The notes: generated by a model from the sequence alone, not told the origin. A stretch of DNA of 64,000 bases from Cladorhizidae sp. MBARI D1340-BT2 (GCA_028752905.1 JAQNBH010000014.1:28268668-28332667), one strand, 5' to 3'; positions 1 to 11,842 are shown, counted from the first letter of the stretch. Program-made: numbers and translations.

Positions 1-1160
1 ATTAGCCCTAGCATAAGCCCTAGCCATTAGTCCTAGCCATTAGCCCTAGCATTAGTCCTAGCCATTAGCCCTAGCCATTAGTCCTAGCATTAGTCCTAGC
101 CATTAGTCCTAGCCATTAGCCCTAGCATTAGCCCTAGCCATTAGCCCTAGCATTAGTCCTAGCCATTAGTCCTAGCCATTAGCCCTAGCCATTAGTCCTA
201 GCCATTAGTCCTAGCCATTAGCCCTAGCATTAGCCCTAGCATTAGCCCTAGCCATTAGCCCTAGCATTAGTCCTAGCCATTAGCCCTAGCATTAGTCCTA
301 GCATTAGTCCTAGCATTAGTCCTAGCCATTAGCCCTAGCATTAGTCCTAGCATTAGCCCTAGCCATTAGCCCTAGCATTAGTCCTAGCCATTAGCCCTAG
401 CATTAGTCCTAGCATTAGCCCTAGCATTAGCCCTAGCATTAGCCCTAGCATTAGCCCTAGCATTAGTCCTAGCCATCATTAGTCCTAGCATTAGTCCTAG
501 CATTAGCCCTAGCATTAGCCCTAGCCATTAGCCCTAGCATTAGTCCTAGCATTAGCCCTAGCATTAGCCCTAGCATTAGCCCTAGCATTAGCCCTAGCAT
601 TAGTCCTAGCCATCATTAGTCCTAGCATTAGTCCTAGCATTAGCCCTAGCATTAGCCCTAGCCATTAGCCCTAGCATTAGTCCTAGCATTAGCCCTAGCC
701 ATTAGCCCTAGCCATTAGCCCTAGCCATTAGTCCTAGCATTAGCCCTAGCATTAGTCCTAGCCATTAGCCCTAGCATTAGTCCTAGCCATTAGTCCTAGC
801 CATTAGCCCTAGCCATTAGCCCTAGCCATTAGCCCTAGCCATTAGCCCTAGCCATTAGTCCTAGCCATTAGCCCTAGCCATTAGCCCTAGCCATTAGCCC
901 TAGCATTAGCCCTAGCCATTAGTCCTAGCCATTAGCCCTAGCCATTAGCCCTAGCCATTAGCCCTAGCATTGTCCTAGCCTAGCCATTAGTCCAAGCTAG
1001 CCATCAGCACTAACCATTAACCCTAGCCATTAGTCCAAGCTAGCCATCAGCCCTAACCCTAGTCATACCCATTAGTCCCAAACCTAGTCCTTAGCCATTA
1101 GCCCTAGCCATCAGTCCTTAGCCCTAACCCTAGCACTTAGTCCTAACCCTAGCTCTAGCC
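1..1160. repeat. Telomere-like 12/13-bp minisatellite
   Basis: Units of ATTAGCCCTAGC or ATTAGCCCTAGCC, with CCC/TCC variants, are continuous to about 975 and then decay to 1160. The units alternate 12 and 13 bases. The C-rich strand is on plus. It lies downstream of the last exon seen and continues past the left edge. Confidence 0.95.
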
Positions 1161-1314
1161 AGCATTAGGTGGGCCGGAATTTTGGCCTACATGTAGGTGA
1201 CTCCAGGATTGTCCACTGCTCCCATCACTGTTTACCCCAGCAATGAGCTAGCTGACCCCAGAATTGTCCACTGCTCCCGTGGACTGTTTATCCCAGCAAT
1301 GAGTACTTCAATAC

Positions 1315-1486
1315 CTTTAGCTTGTGCAGCTGTGACTTGACGGCTTCCATGTTGCTGACAAAGGGGTTAAGGTTGGACATCTCCGTGTCCAGCCTGTGAG
1401 AACAGCGCTCAAAAATCTGATACTCATGGTAGAATTCACCCCATCTTGTCATCAGCGCAGCCACGCTGGACTGATGCTGCAGATAC
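1315..1486 (-). CDS. Spectrin-repeat giant protein, last exon seen in window
   Basis: This 172-bp internal exon is the most downstream exon of the giant gene visible here; the gene continues beyond the left edge. The acceptor is CTCTCTTCCAG before GTATCTG, and the donor is AAAG followed by GTATTG. The first base completes a Lys codon begun in exon 6700-6857, giving MEEK then YLQHQSS. The peptide (57 codons) contains LMTRWGEFYHEYQIF, a Trp-centred amphipathic helix typical of a spectrin repeat, and ends in a Leu/Lys heptad (VKSQLHKLK). The exon ends in phase 0. Role by family knowledge only: an elastic rod or scaffold segment. Confidence 0.85.
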
Positions 1487-1572
1487 CTGGAAGAGAGCGG
1501 AGAATAATAATGATAATATGCACTAATGGCTAATGGGCTGGAATTTTGACAGTGTATTCTCAGCACCAGTTT

Positions 1573-1590
1573 GGGGGGGGGGGGGGGGGG
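1573..1590. repeat. Poly-G tract (18)
   Basis: Eighteen consecutive G residues in intron sequence just upstream of exon 1315-1486. Confidence 0.95.
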
Positions 1591-2183
1591 CTGAGCTGAA
1601 ACCCTCAACTCGTTAATTATTCATGAGATATTAAAAAAATATATGCATACATAACTCTGTTGTTCTTTCTGAAATGATAGCTTATAGCACAAGCTTTCCA
1701 ATATGATGGGTTTAGCGGGTTGTGTTCAGGTAGTTATGAAATTTCCTTGACCATGGCCAGCAAAAAAAAAAAAAATGTCCCTCTCTAACTACTGCTTTGC
1801 TACATGTAATTTTGTAGTCTATTCTCTGCTCTCTGTTATGAGTGGATCATATCAAAAAAAATATTTTAAGTAACTAGGCACTTGTAATTCTAAGGCCCCT
1901 TAGGTTGCTGGCCTGTGAATATGCTTCTGTGGTAGTGAAGAGGCACCCATTAGTAGCAACTCCTTAAATGGCAAGTGGTAGGTATCATTTTGGAGACGGA
2001 TTTAAATTGGCTTGCATGGATGCATGGGCAATGTTAGTCAACGTTTGGTCAAGATTCAGACTTGAATCCCCGTCAACAGCACAGCACTTGGCGTTGTCAG
2101 GGAAGTCAGCCATTTTGTTTAGGAATGCATATATACCTCCATATGCATTTTCACGTTCGCGACAATAGCAACACAAAGCTACA
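1591..2183. other. Unique intron sequence
   Basis: AT-rich intron sequence with short A runs at 1750 and 1855. No exon, element or ordered repeat seen. Confidence 0.6.
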
Positions 2184-3887
2184 TGACAACATGCCCCACA
2201 AACCTACGCTAGCTAAGTTAGACCTCACCTAAGGCATCACAACACTGTGACAACATGCCCCACAAACCTACGCTAGCTAAGTTAGACCTCACCTAAGGCA
2301 ACACAACACTGTGACAACATGCCCCACAAACCTACGCTAGCTAAGTTAGGCCTCACCTAAGGCAACACAACACTGTGACAACATGCCCCACAAACCTACG
2401 CTAGCTAAGTTAGACCTCACCTAAGGCAACACAACACTGTGACAACATGTCCCACAAACCTACGCTAGCTAAGTTAGGCCTCAGCTAAGGCAACACAACA
2501 CTGTGACAACATGCCCCACAAACCTACGCTAGCTGCCCCACAAGCCTACGCTAGCTGCCCCACAAACCTACGCTAGCTAAGTTAGACCTCACCTAAGGCA
2601 ACACAACACTGTGACAACATGCCCCACAAACCTACGCTAGCTAAGTTAGACCTCACCTAAGGCATCACAACACTGTGACAACATGCCCCACAAACCTACG
2701 CTAGCTAAGTTAGACCTCACCTAAGGAAACACAACACTGTGACAACATGCCCCACAAACCTACGCTAGCTAAGTTAGACCTCACCTAAGGCAACACAACA
2801 CTGTGACAACATGTCCCACAAACCTATGCTAGCTAAGTTAGGCCTCAGCTAAGGCAACACAACACTGTGACAACATGTCCCACAAACCTACGCTAGCTAA
2901 GTTAGACCTCACCTAAGGCAACACAACACTACATAACAACATGTCCCACAAACCTACGCTAGCTAAGTTAGACCTCACCTAAGGCAACACAACACTACAT
3001 AACAACATGCCCCACAAACCTACGCTAGCTAAGTTAGGCCTCACCTAAGGCAACACAACACTGTGACAACATGCCCCACAAACCTACGCTAGCTAAGTCA
3101 GACCTCACCTAAGGAAACACAACACTATGACAACATGTCCCACAAACCTACGCTAGCTAAGTTAGACCTCACCTAAGGCAACACAACACTGTGACAACAT
3201 GCCCCACAAACCTACGCTAGCTAAGTTAGACCTCACCTAAGGCAACACAACACTGTGACAACATGTCCCACAAACCTACGCTAGCTAAGTTAGACCTCAC
3301 CTAAGGCAACACAACACTGTGACAACATGTCCCACAAACCTACGCTAGCTAAGTTAGACCTCACCTAAGGCAACACAACACTACATAACAACATGTCCCA
3401 CAAACCTACGCTAGCTAAGTTAGACCTCACCTAAGGCAACACAACACTACATAACAACATGCCCCACAAACCTACGCTAGCTAAGTTAGACCTCACCTAA
3501 GGCAACACAACACTGTGACAACATGCCCCACAAACCTACGCTAGCTAAGTTAGACCTCACCTAAGGCAACACAACACTGTGACAACATGTCCCACAAACC
3601 TACGCTAGCTAAGTTAGGCCTCACCTAAGGTAACACAACACTGTGACAACATGTCCCACAAACCTACGCTAGCTAAGTTAGACCTCACCTAAGGTAACAC
3701 AACACTGTCACAACATGTCCCACAAACCTAAGCTAGCTAAGTTAGACCTCACCTAAGGCAACACAACACTGTGACAACATTCCCCACAAACCTACGCTAG
3801 CTAAGTTAGACCTCACCTAAGGCAACACAACACTGTGACAACATGCCCCACAAACCTACGCTAGCTAAGTTAGGCCGCACCTAAAGC
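2184..3887. repeat. 64-bp minisatellite
   Basis: About 27 copies of a 64-bp unit containing ACGCTAGCTAAGTTAGACC, TCACCTAAGG and CAACACAACACTGTGACAAC. Variants include ACTACATAACAAC for ACTGTGACAAC, TGTCCC for TGCCCC, and two truncated units near 2530-2565. Confidence 0.95.
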
Positions 3888-4315
3888 GAAGTTTGCTAGC
3901 GAGGCTGCTTATAGCCCTACTCTATTAGAAAAACACAAGAGTTTTTGAAATGGAGAGATTTACAGAGGGAAGCATGATCTTAGACTAGTTTGTTTGTGCG
4001 TAGCTAGCCATAAAGGGGTTTGGGAGAGTAACATTATTGGGTCGACAGTTTGGGGGGGGGGGGGGGGGGGGGATACCCCGAGTTCTCATTCTGTCCTTTC
4101 CCAGGCAACACCGGGAACTTCTGCTTGCATGTATCTACTACATGGTAAAACACATAATGATTAGTTATTTCTCCTCAGTAGCGTCCTGTAGGAGGCTGCT
4201 TGAATATAATTACTTCAAATGACACAAGAATGTTTTATAAAAATAAAAATAAAATATCGGATTGACTTGTCAACGGATTGACTTGTCAAAAAATAAAAAA
4301 TAAAAGAATCTACAA
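3888..4315. other. Intron sequence with poly-G tract
   Basis: Mostly unique sequence with a 21-base G run at 4052-4072 and a doubled GGATTGACTTGTCAA at 4258-4288. No exon seen. Confidence 0.6.
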
Positions 4316-4426
4316 GCGTAGACCACAAACATTTACAGGACCCATGACCCTTTACCTATTAATATAATGATAACACTGTGTTTATTAATAGGTAAAGGGT
4401 CTCATACAAATGCTCGTGGTCTTCGC
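4316..4426. mobile_element. Hairpin MITE, copy A
   Basis: Two inverted arms of about 45 bases. The left contains GTAGACCACAAACATTTAC and GACCCTTTACCTATTAATA. The right contains TATTAATAGGTAAAGGGTC and CGTGGTCTTCGC. Related copies are at 50310-50425 and 56511-56610. Non-coding; probably moved by another element's transposase. Confidence 0.7.
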
Positions 4427-4463
4427 TGGTAAATTCTTGATAAGCCAATCCAGTAAACATTTC

Positions 4464-4537
4464 TGTTATTATTATTATTATTATTAATACGACATTTTCT
4501 GTCTTGTCATTTAAATGTGTGGTGGTGTGTGTGTGTA

Positions 4538-4577
<40 letters not shown>

Positions 4578-4590
4578 TGTGTGTGAAGCA
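4464..4590. repeat. ATT and GT microsatellites
   Basis: An ATT run at 4468-4487 and a GT run at about 4523-4585. The region to 4995 after them is unique intron sequence with no exon seen. Confidence 0.9.
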
Positions 4591-4995
4591 TGTCTAAGTC
4601 TGCAGATAAATCAGCTAACGGTTGTTAATTTACGAACTACTGGTGTCTGCTTTGAGGTAAGACCCTGTACACTTCACTGCTGGTCCTAGTAGTTGTTCTC
4701 GCTGATCAAGTGTTTGTCATTATTCCTCTCCGGACGCCAGACAGAGTTGTGGGTGTGACATCCACACACGACACCCTCCAGGCTCGGCTCTGCAAGAGTT
4801 CCAACCACCCACATCGCCGGCAAATCGTACACACTGTCTGTTTAAGGTATCAATTACGTCTGTGAATGAGCACCGTTTGGTAAAGTGACTTCTCACTATC
4901 AAGAGCCATCTTCACGCCGAGATGCTACGTATAAGCATCCTGTTTAACAAACCACCTGTTATGTCGCGTTCCATGAAAGTACATGCACACACACA

Positions 4996-5255
4996 CAAGG
5001 GCAAGGGCGGCTAGTGCTGGGGCTAGGGCTGGGGCTAGGGCTAGGGCTGGGGGGCTGGGGCTAGGGCTGGGGCTAGGGTTAGGGCTGGGGCTAGGGTTAG
5101 GGCTGGGGCTAGGGTTAGGGTTAGGGCTGGGGCTAGGGTTAGGGCTAGGGCTGGGGCTAGGGTTAGGGCTGGGGCTAGGGTTAGGGCTGGGGCTAGGGGG
5201 CTAGGGCTGGGGCTGGGTGTGTGGCTAGGGCTGGGGCTATGGCTAGGGCTAAGCA
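4996..5255. repeat. Telomere-like GGGCTAGGG/GGGTTAGGG array
   Basis: Interspersed GGGCTA, GGGGCTA and GGGTTA units with the G-rich strand on plus. TTAGGG, the common animal telomere unit, occurs repeatedly. The long Gly-Leu open frame here is an artefact. Confidence 0.93.
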
Positions 5256-5429
5256 GATATCTTGCTCATGGTGAGGGAGAATGCAGGTTAATTAATCTCT
5301 GTGATGTATTTCCACTCAATGAAGAGTGGTGTCCTGGATTATCCTGGGATTAAACCACACCCACAGTTAAAGCACTCAAGAAATTAAGAAATTAAACTCC
5401 TGATCTAGTTGTAACACTTTTGAGCTCTC

Positions 5430-5800
5430 CTCCATCCATCACCACCACCATCCATCACTACCTCCATCACTACCTCCATCACTACCACCATCATTACCTC
5501 CATCACTACCTCCATCACTACCTCCATCACTACCTCCATCACTACCTCCATCACTACCTCCATCACTACCACCATCATTACCTCCATCACTACCTCCATC
5601 ACTACCTCCATCACTACCACCATCATTACCTCCATCACTACCTCCATCACTACCACCATCCATCACTACCTCCATCACTACCACCTTCATCACTACCTCC
5701 ATCATCACTACCTCCTCCATCACTACATCCATCACTACCTCCATCACTACCTCCCTCATCACCACCTCCTCCATCACTACCTCCCTCATCACAATCCCCA
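5430..5800. repeat. 12-bp array (CCATCACTACCT)
   Basis: About 30 units of CCATCACTACCT with CCACCA variants. The period is a multiple of three, so it is open in several frames; I see no reason to call it translated (see rejected items). Confidence 0.93.
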
Positions 5801-6029
5801 CTTCTAGATGGTATAGGTGGAGTTAGACTGGAGGTCACATGACCTGAGCCTCCCAATGCATTGGCATTGGTCCAGACTGCTGGTGGGTTGTATAGCTCTC
5901 CGTCTTTGTCCAAGGTGGGGTCATGGACCTAGATGTGCAAGGCTCACTCCCAGACTACGTTCGAACCCTCTCACTCCTGGTCTCCTCCAGAGACTCACAC
6001 AATGGGAACAAGTCCAGTGCTCGACACAA

Positions 6030-6175
6030 GCTCACAAGTGTGATGAAGGTAGCCGGCAAGCTCACAAGTGTGATGAAGGCAGGAGCATCTAGCCGGCAAG
6101 CTCACAAGTGTGATAAAGGCTGGAGCATCTAGCAAGCCCACAAGTGTGATGAAGGCAGGAGCATCTATAGCTGAC
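6030..6175. repeat. About 42-bp repeat, four copies
   Basis: Copies share CTCACAAGTGTGATGAAGGC and GGAGCATCTAGC. Intron of the giant gene. The stretch from 6176 to 6699 is unique with no exon seen. Confidence 0.85.
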
Positions 6176-6699
6176 AAGCAAGCGAGTAAATTAAAGTTGC
6201 TTATTAAGATGTTATCTAGAGAGACAAGATTGTTGAGTGTTGCGAAATTGTGCTGGAGAGATGAATCTTCATCGTCCCATTTGCCACCTAATCCTAGCCA
6301 CACGCCCCTAACCAATGTTAGGAGGGCAACAGCTTCAGTCCTAGACATCCACCATATTTGATCCTTGGATAGTCAGCGCAACCATCGGTCGCAAGTTCCT
6401 GTTTCGATTGGCATGGTTTTAAATCAAGTCCAGCCAGGCATTTAGTGTCTGTGGGAACCTCAGTTGTCTTGCACCTTTTAGTTTGACTAATTAGTGACTG
6501 GGCTCCAGCTGCTTAGTGACACCTAACAACTGGGAATTAACATCTTGCTAACTACTGCTAATTGGTCTAAAGTTGATTGGAATGGGGGCATGGTGGTGTT
6601 TGTGTGGTGGGTGCAGGAAGGAAAGCAAAGGTCTCTTTGAGAATGCTTTGCTACGACCTGCGCCCGTAGGGTGCATCGCAAAGCTTTCTCTGGACTTAC

Positions 6700-6857
6700 T
6701 TCTCTTCCATCTTGTTCCAGCGTAGGTTGAGGTCGGCCATGGTGTCTATCAGGTCATCCGCATCGTCGTTCTCGTGGAAGTTAGTGATGAGGTCTTGCGA
6801 GAGGAAGTTCAGCACGGAGAGATTCTGCTTGTTGCTATGCATGTCACTGTCAAATGA
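6700..6857 (-). CDS. Spectrin-repeat giant protein, exon
   Basis: A 158-bp exon with acceptor ATCTGTAG and donor GTAAGTCC. It reads SFDSDMHSNKQ, then LNFLSQDLITNFHE, then an acidic patch (ENDDADD), then MADLNLRWNKMEEK. The RW..MEEK ending is the conserved Trp helix of a spectrin repeat. It starts in phase 0 directly after exon 6928-7983 and leaves two bases that exon 1315-1486 completes. The following intron (1487-6699) holds three separate tandem arrays and a MITE. Confidence 0.88.
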
Positions 6858-6927
6858 CTACAGATAGTGACAACAACAACAACAACAATTAAAACAAACA
6901 AAACAAATCAATGAGAACATCCATCAC

Positions 6928-7983
6928 CTTCTGCGCGATCATCTCAGTCTGTATCACCGCCAGGTTCTTCGTGGACCCAATCACTCGAAAGAAGCTCGCC
7001 ATTCTCTCCTCGGAGCGGAACAAAAACTTGCAGAAGTCTTCTTTCTTGCCCTCAAAGTTCTTCCACCGTTCCTTGATGGATTCAAGACGGGACCGTTCTC
7101 GCATCAGAACCATCCAGATTCCCTTCCAGAGCAGCATGAGCTGATAATGCTCCTCGGATAGGGCTGGCATGGGACCGGGACCCATGTGGGACAGGAACTG
7201 GTTTAAGGAGCATTTTGGAACTAAAGCCAGTCGACTCAGAATCCGTGACTGGGCCACGATTAAATTCAAATCAGGTTCCAATCCGTGTGCATTGGGAAGG
7301 TGGCTATCGCGATGTGGACCTGCAGCATGGTACGGTACGGAATTGGGAGTAGGAAAGCTGTTGGAATCCAATCCAGAGGATTCCAAACTGGAATCGATGC
7401 ACTCAGTCAGGTTCTTCATAATCTCTTGGTGCCTGTGTTTTCGTTCCAACGTGTTCTCGTCGTTGAACTTGACCATCTTCGAAGACGGGACATTCGTGGT
7501 CGTCTCAGCGGAACCGGCGACAGATAACTCCATATCCGGATCCAAAGTTGAAGCTACATCCGGATCCATTCCATTTGTGAACCTTTTGTAATCGTTCTCC
7601 CTCGACTTAAGCTCCTTCTCGACCTTCTGAGAGTCCCGCAGCATCTTCTTCAGGTGAACGAAATCTCCGACGGTCAACCTCACGGGATAAATACGTGACT
7701 CGAGCTGCACCAGCCACTCCAGCATATGTGATATGCTACCAAAGTCAACAGGGGGTGGAAATCCCATGGTTACTCCGACTCCAGTGGGCGTGGTCACAAG
7801 AGGGAGGATCCCTGCAGGCACGCACTGCTGACATAGTTCGTCCCAGTCTGTGCAGAGTTCGGAGGTCCTGTCCTCCAGTCGCTGCTTGTCGGAGGGCTTC
7901 GCCGGGATCAGGACAAGTTCAGCCACCAGTGTGTGGAGGGTCTGCATCTTGGACTTCCTGGCCACCACTTGCTGGCAGATAGC
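6928..7983 (-). CDS. Spectrin-repeat giant protein, long exon (352 codons)
   Basis: This 1,056-bp exon, phase 0 at both ends, is the second longest. The acceptor is TTGCCCTCAG; the donor is CAGAAG followed by GTGATG. In order: a helical segment (AICQQVVARKSK, LEDRTSELCTDWDELCQQ), a Pro/Gly linker (TTPTGVGVTMGFPPPVD), a helix (HMLEWLVQLESRIYPV, then MLRDSQKVEKELKSRENDYKRF), a Ser/Thr/Asp-rich probably disordered stretch of about 100 residues, and a final repeat with LLWKGIWMVLMRERSRLES, IKERWKNFEGKKEDFCKF and MASFFRVIGSTKNLAVIQ. The Trp placement (WDEL, EWL, WKGIW, RWKNF) is spectrin-repeat-like. The ORF runs past both splice sites into intron, so the exon ends rest on phase agreement with both neighbours. 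Confidence 0.88.
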
Positions 7984-8847
7984 CTGAGGGCAAGTTCGGA
8001 GAGAAACACATTGCCAATTGTGCAGTTGAAAAGTGAAATTAATGAGTGCCATCTATTTTTTTCCTACAGACGTTATGCCACCAACTAGTACTACCCATAA
8101 TTATAGTTTCACACACACACACATACACCAAATATGAAAAAGCATATCATGCCGTAACAGAATTTCCCCCCTCTATTCGCCAGCCTGCCTCTCAAAGTAA
8201 GCAAGTGATTCGTCTGTTCTTATATCTTATAATAGCATGGAAGCAGCCGAGATTTCTTCCAAGGAAACGTTAACTTATTTCTGGTCCTTCAACTTTATGC
8301 AAGAGTGAGTGGACCGGACCAATCAGGCACACCAAACCTTCCCCTCCCCCCTTCCCCACGGGCAAAATTCCTGCGTAAACTCCATTTGTCATACACAAAA
8401 AAACACCAAGACGCATGCATGCAAGAATCGTACTTTGTTAAACGAGAGAAGCAGTTATAATTTTTCTCTCCAAACAAGGAACGTGACTTCTACCAAATGA
8501 TATTGGGTCGATCAAATCCAACAATGGATGAGGTTTCCACGTGTTATACTCTCCAGGCATAACCATTTGTCATCACTTCTAGCTATGTGGCCCGGAATAT
8601 ACACTCCGCGATCCTTTGCATATTACACATTGATTTTGTCTGGGCATAAGCATTGCTTCGTTAAGAAGCTGCTCGGAGCTAAGCACCTACTTTCTTGCTG
8701 ATCGACACTATAAGCACACCACTTAGCAACCAGGGTCACTTAGCAACCAGGATGTATGTATCAATAAACACATTGATTACAGAAATACACTAAATTACAC
8801 TAAATTACACTAAATTAAACGAGATTTCATACGCTCTTCTTCCTCAC
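7984..8847. other. Intron with part of a dispersed repeat
   Basis: The stretch 8649-8707 (core GCTCGGAGCTAAGC and TTTCTTGCTGA) matches, inverted, sequence at 41051-41120. ACTAAATTACACTAAATTAC repeats close the intron next to exon 8848-9061. Otherwise unique. Confidence 0.6.
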
Positions 8848-9061
8848 TTGCTGTTTGTTTCTTAATTGTGAGGGAGATATAGCCACGCCCATCCCCCCAG
8901 GGTGTGCGGCAGAGGAATAGGTGCTGGTGGTAGTGACCTCCAGTATACTCTTAGTATCACTAAGCCAAATACTGAGCTCCTCCCACTCCTTTTGAAACTT
9001 GCTCAGCAGTTTTGTGTCATTGCTGAGCTTGGAGAAGAGATCTTCAAGCTCTGTTAACAAC
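8848..9061 (-). CDS. Spectrin-repeat giant protein, exon
   Basis: A 214-bp exon. The acceptor is CATTCGTAG and the donor CAGCAA followed by GTGAGG. The first base completes a Gln codon from exon 9646-9878. The peptide begins LLTELEDLFSKLSNDTKLL and KFQKEWEELSIWLSDTKSILE, a clear spectrin helix with two Trp residues, then a Thr/Ser/Pro linker (VTTTSTYSSAAHPGGMG) and LRNKQQ. It ends in phase 0 as required by exon 6928-7983. The acceptor sits directly against the GAGTGTAA-type array that fills the upstream intron. Confidence 0.87.
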
Positions 9062-9645
9062 CTACGAATGAGTGAGTGTGTGGGTGTGAGGGTGAGTGAG
9101 TGAGTAAGTGTGAGTGTAAGTGAGTGTGAGTGAGTGTGAGTGTAAGTGAGTGAGTGAGTGTGAGTGTGAGTGTAAGTGAGTGTGAGTGTAAGTGTGAGTG
9201 AGTGTAGTGTGAGTGTAAGTGTGAGTGAGTGTAAGTGAGTGTGAGTATAAGTGAGTGTAAGTGAGTGAGTGTAAGTGAGTGTAAGTGTGAGTGAGTGTAG
9301 TGTGAGTGTAAGTGTGAGTGAGTGTAAGTGAGTGTGAGTATAAGTGAGTGTAAGTGAGTGAGTGTAAGTGAGTGTAAGTGTGAGTGAGTGTAAGTGAGTG
9401 TAAGTGTGAGTGTAAGTGAGTGTAAGTGTGAGTGAGTGTAAGTGAGTGTGAGTATAAGTGAGTGAGTGTAAGTGAGTGTAAGTGTGAGTGAGTGTAAGTG
9501 TGTGTGAGTGAGAATGGCTTAGTGAGTGTAAGTGAGTATGAGTGAGTGTAAGTGAGTATAAGTGAGTGTAAGTGAGTATAAGTGAGTGTGTGTGAGTGAG
9601 AATGTCTGAGTGAGTGAGTGTGAGTGAGTGGGGGAGCAAACTCAC
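9062..9645. repeat. GAGTGTAA array filling an entire intron
   Basis: Almost the whole 584-bp intron consists of GAGTGAGTGTAA and GTGTGAGTGTAA units. Larger blocks repeat internally; for example, the block at 9195-9290 recurs at 9295-9390. The minus-strand reading (SLTLTHTHL) is an artefact. Confidence 0.95.
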
Positions 9646-9878
9646 TGTTGGACACTCGCTCTGACTGAAGCGCACTTGTCCAATAGCTCCTTGAAATCTA
9701 TTGCTTCTTTGTCTTCCTGCTTGACTGGTTTTGCTCTCTCTGCAGCCGTCAGTAGCAACGTTTGCACCATGCCAGCCACCGGATTGGTTGGCGCAGGTGG
9801 AGAAGAGATGTACCCTTGGAGATGTGTCTCAGCGTATGCAAGAGATCGTTTCAGTCGTCTGAGCCTCAACAGATATTC
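9646..9878 (-). CDS. Spectrin-repeat giant protein, exon
   Basis: A 233-bp exon with acceptor TTTGTCTAG and donor CCAACA followed by GTGAGT. The peptide starts EYLLRLRRLKRSLAYAETHL, a basic amphipathic helix, followed by a Pro-rich turn (SSPPAPTNPVAG) and a second helix (AERAKPVKQEDKEAIDF, KELLDKCASVRASVQ). It starts in phase 0 and leaves two bases. Helix-turn-helix spacing is consistent with two helices of a spectrin repeat. Confidence 0.87.
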
Positions 9879-10204
9879 CTAGACAAAAGACCATTTAATA
9901 ACGTTTACCTGTAAGCCATGTGCACATGAATATATCAGCCTGGTCAGGCATGAATAATATTATAATAAGGCATGAATATCATTACAACAAAGCATGAATA
10001 TCATTATAACATGGCATGAATATCGTCATGCATTTGTAGGTGGGAAAAGATACAGGCACAGGAAGGGTGGCAAAAACAAAACAAACAACTGCACAAACAA
10101 GAAATAACAACAAAAGTCATGAAATGAAACTCCCATGGCAACACCGACGCTGATGGTGGTTCTTCAGTCATGCTAAGAAGAACTATCTTGGCCACAGGTG
10201 TACA

Positions 10205-10635
10205 GAGAAGTGCCTGGATGGACTGAGGTTACCAGAGAAGTGCCTGGATGGACTGAGGCTACCAGAGAAGTGCCTGGATGGACTGAGGCTACTAGAGAAG
10301 TGCCAGAATAGACTGAGGCTACCAGAGAAGTGCCTGGATGGACTGAGGCTACCAGAGAAGTGCCTGGATGGACTGAGGCCACTAGAGAAGTGCCAGAATG
10401 GACTGAGGCTACCAGAGAAGTGCCTGGATGGACTGAGGCTACCAGAGAAGTGCCTGGATAGACTGAGGCTACCAGAGAAGTGCCTGGATGGACTGAGGCT
10501 ACCAGAGAAGTGCCTGGATGGACTGAGGCTACCAGAGAAGTGCCTGGATGGACTGAGGCTACCAGAGAAGTGCCTGGATGGACTAAGGCTACCAGAGAAG
10601 TGCCTGGATGGACTGAGGCTACTAGGGAAGTGCCT
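10205..10635. repeat. 30-bp minisatellite
   Basis: About 14 units of 30 bases containing AGAGAAGTGCCTGGATGGAC and TGAGGCTACC. Three units have CCAGAATA or CCAGAATG instead of CCTGGATG. Confidence 0.95.
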
Positions 10636-10705
10636 GGCTGTAGTTAATTAAGGGGAGGGGGAAGATACACCACAGATATAAATTCCTACAAAAACTTGTA
10701 GTTAC

Positions 10706-10844
10706 GACTTTGGAGCTCCATAGATTCTTCACACTTTACCGTATGGCCTTGATATTTAGCTCAAATGATAGGTCTCTCTGTGTGCTCTCTTTTGACACTA
10801 AGCAGGTTGTACGGGTATAACTGGGTATGAAGTTACATGCAGTC
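10706..10844 (+). repeat. Dispersed repeat, copy 1 of pair
   Basis: It shares GACTTTGGAGCTCCATAGAT, CTCTCTGTGTGCTCTCTTTT and GGGTATAAC with the reverse complement of 60238-60365. Probably part of a longer non-coding mobile element; the open frame at 10827-11165 starts inside it and is not taken as a gene. Confidence 0.7.
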
Positions 10845-11842
10845 AAAGTTGGAGACCTCAAAACCTGCATGACCGAATTCTCTATAGTTACGTTTCTGAT
10901 TGGAAAGAGCCAGACATTACTACCAGTGGCTAGAGGAAGCCTCTACAAAATGAATGCTTTCATTAGGCGCTACCGTGCCGGTCAAGCGTTGGTGATGAAA
11001 ATCAATTTTAGAGCAGAAACCACCATGCTCCATTTCTTTAGTTATCCCCCACCATGGACTGGACTCAAACTGCGAATATTAAACCGCTCAATTACGAATA
11101 TTAAAGTCTTGAAAAAATCTGAACAATCTGATCAAAGGATCGTGGCAATCATTTCTCTTGTATAGATACTTCGACAATCCAGTCTCCGTAATATTTCTAG
11201 GGAGCACTAATATCATATATAAATGCTAGACACTGCAACATTGTGAACTATTTATTTAGAAACCAGAAGAGACTGAAGCTCCTAGCAACCCGGCTATACA
11301 TACATACATGTAGGCTTCGCAAGGTGCCTCGTACATGCAGAACTGCCACGCCTTTCTGAACATGTCCTATGCGGTCTCATTGTTTGAGACGTAGTCTTGT
11401 TTAGATTGTAGGCATAGCAATCACAAGCACTTATTTAAGTTTTAAAAAATGGACCACTTCAGATTATGTTTATAAGCAAATTCGCATGTTTTTCAAGTGC
11501 TCCGAGGGATAATAACAGCCGTCCAAGTAAGATAATGAACCTGTGCTGACCAATCAAATTGACCTGTATTCTGACTAGCTCTTGTCTAAATATGGGACAC
11601 ATGGATATCAACATGACTCATAGACACACACCCAGCTAGGATTATGTATACACAACCAACTCTCTGCATATTATTCTAACTAAGCCACACCTTCCTCCTT
11701 GTACAAATCGTTCCAACTAAACCACACCTCCCTATACACATCATTCCAGCTAAGCCACACCTCCCTATACACACTGTATTAAGTAACTAAGGCATGCCTC
11801 TCTACACCCATCGTTCTAACTAAAGCACTCCCCAGTGCCTAC
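10845..11842. other. Intron sequence
   Basis: Mostly unique. The last 150 bases hold about four degenerate copies of a 37-base unit (AAGCCACACCTCCCTATAC) ending next to the donor of exon 11843-12031. Confidence 0.6.

Noticed and set aside
5439..5928. Minus-strand exon-like segment: acceptor CATCTAG at 5930, a peptide such as VHDPTLDKDGELYNPPAVW, running into a Gly-Gly-Ser-Asp repeat; in another frame an 85-bp exon ending CAG/GTCATG.
   Set aside because: Exons 6700-6857 and 1315-1486 join perfectly without it. The first frame needs phase 0 where the upstream exon leaves two bases, and the 85-bp version would shift the frame downstream. It could be an alternative exon, but I cannot support it.
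9062..9675. Minus-strand frame joining exon 8848-9061 to a long LTLTHTHL stretch.
   Set aside because: The stretch is the intronic array; phase agreement between the two flanking exons shows it is spliced out.
10827..11165. 112-residue plus-strand frame.
   Set aside because: It starts inside a dispersed non-coding repeat, and the second copy at 60238-60365 does not keep the frame.
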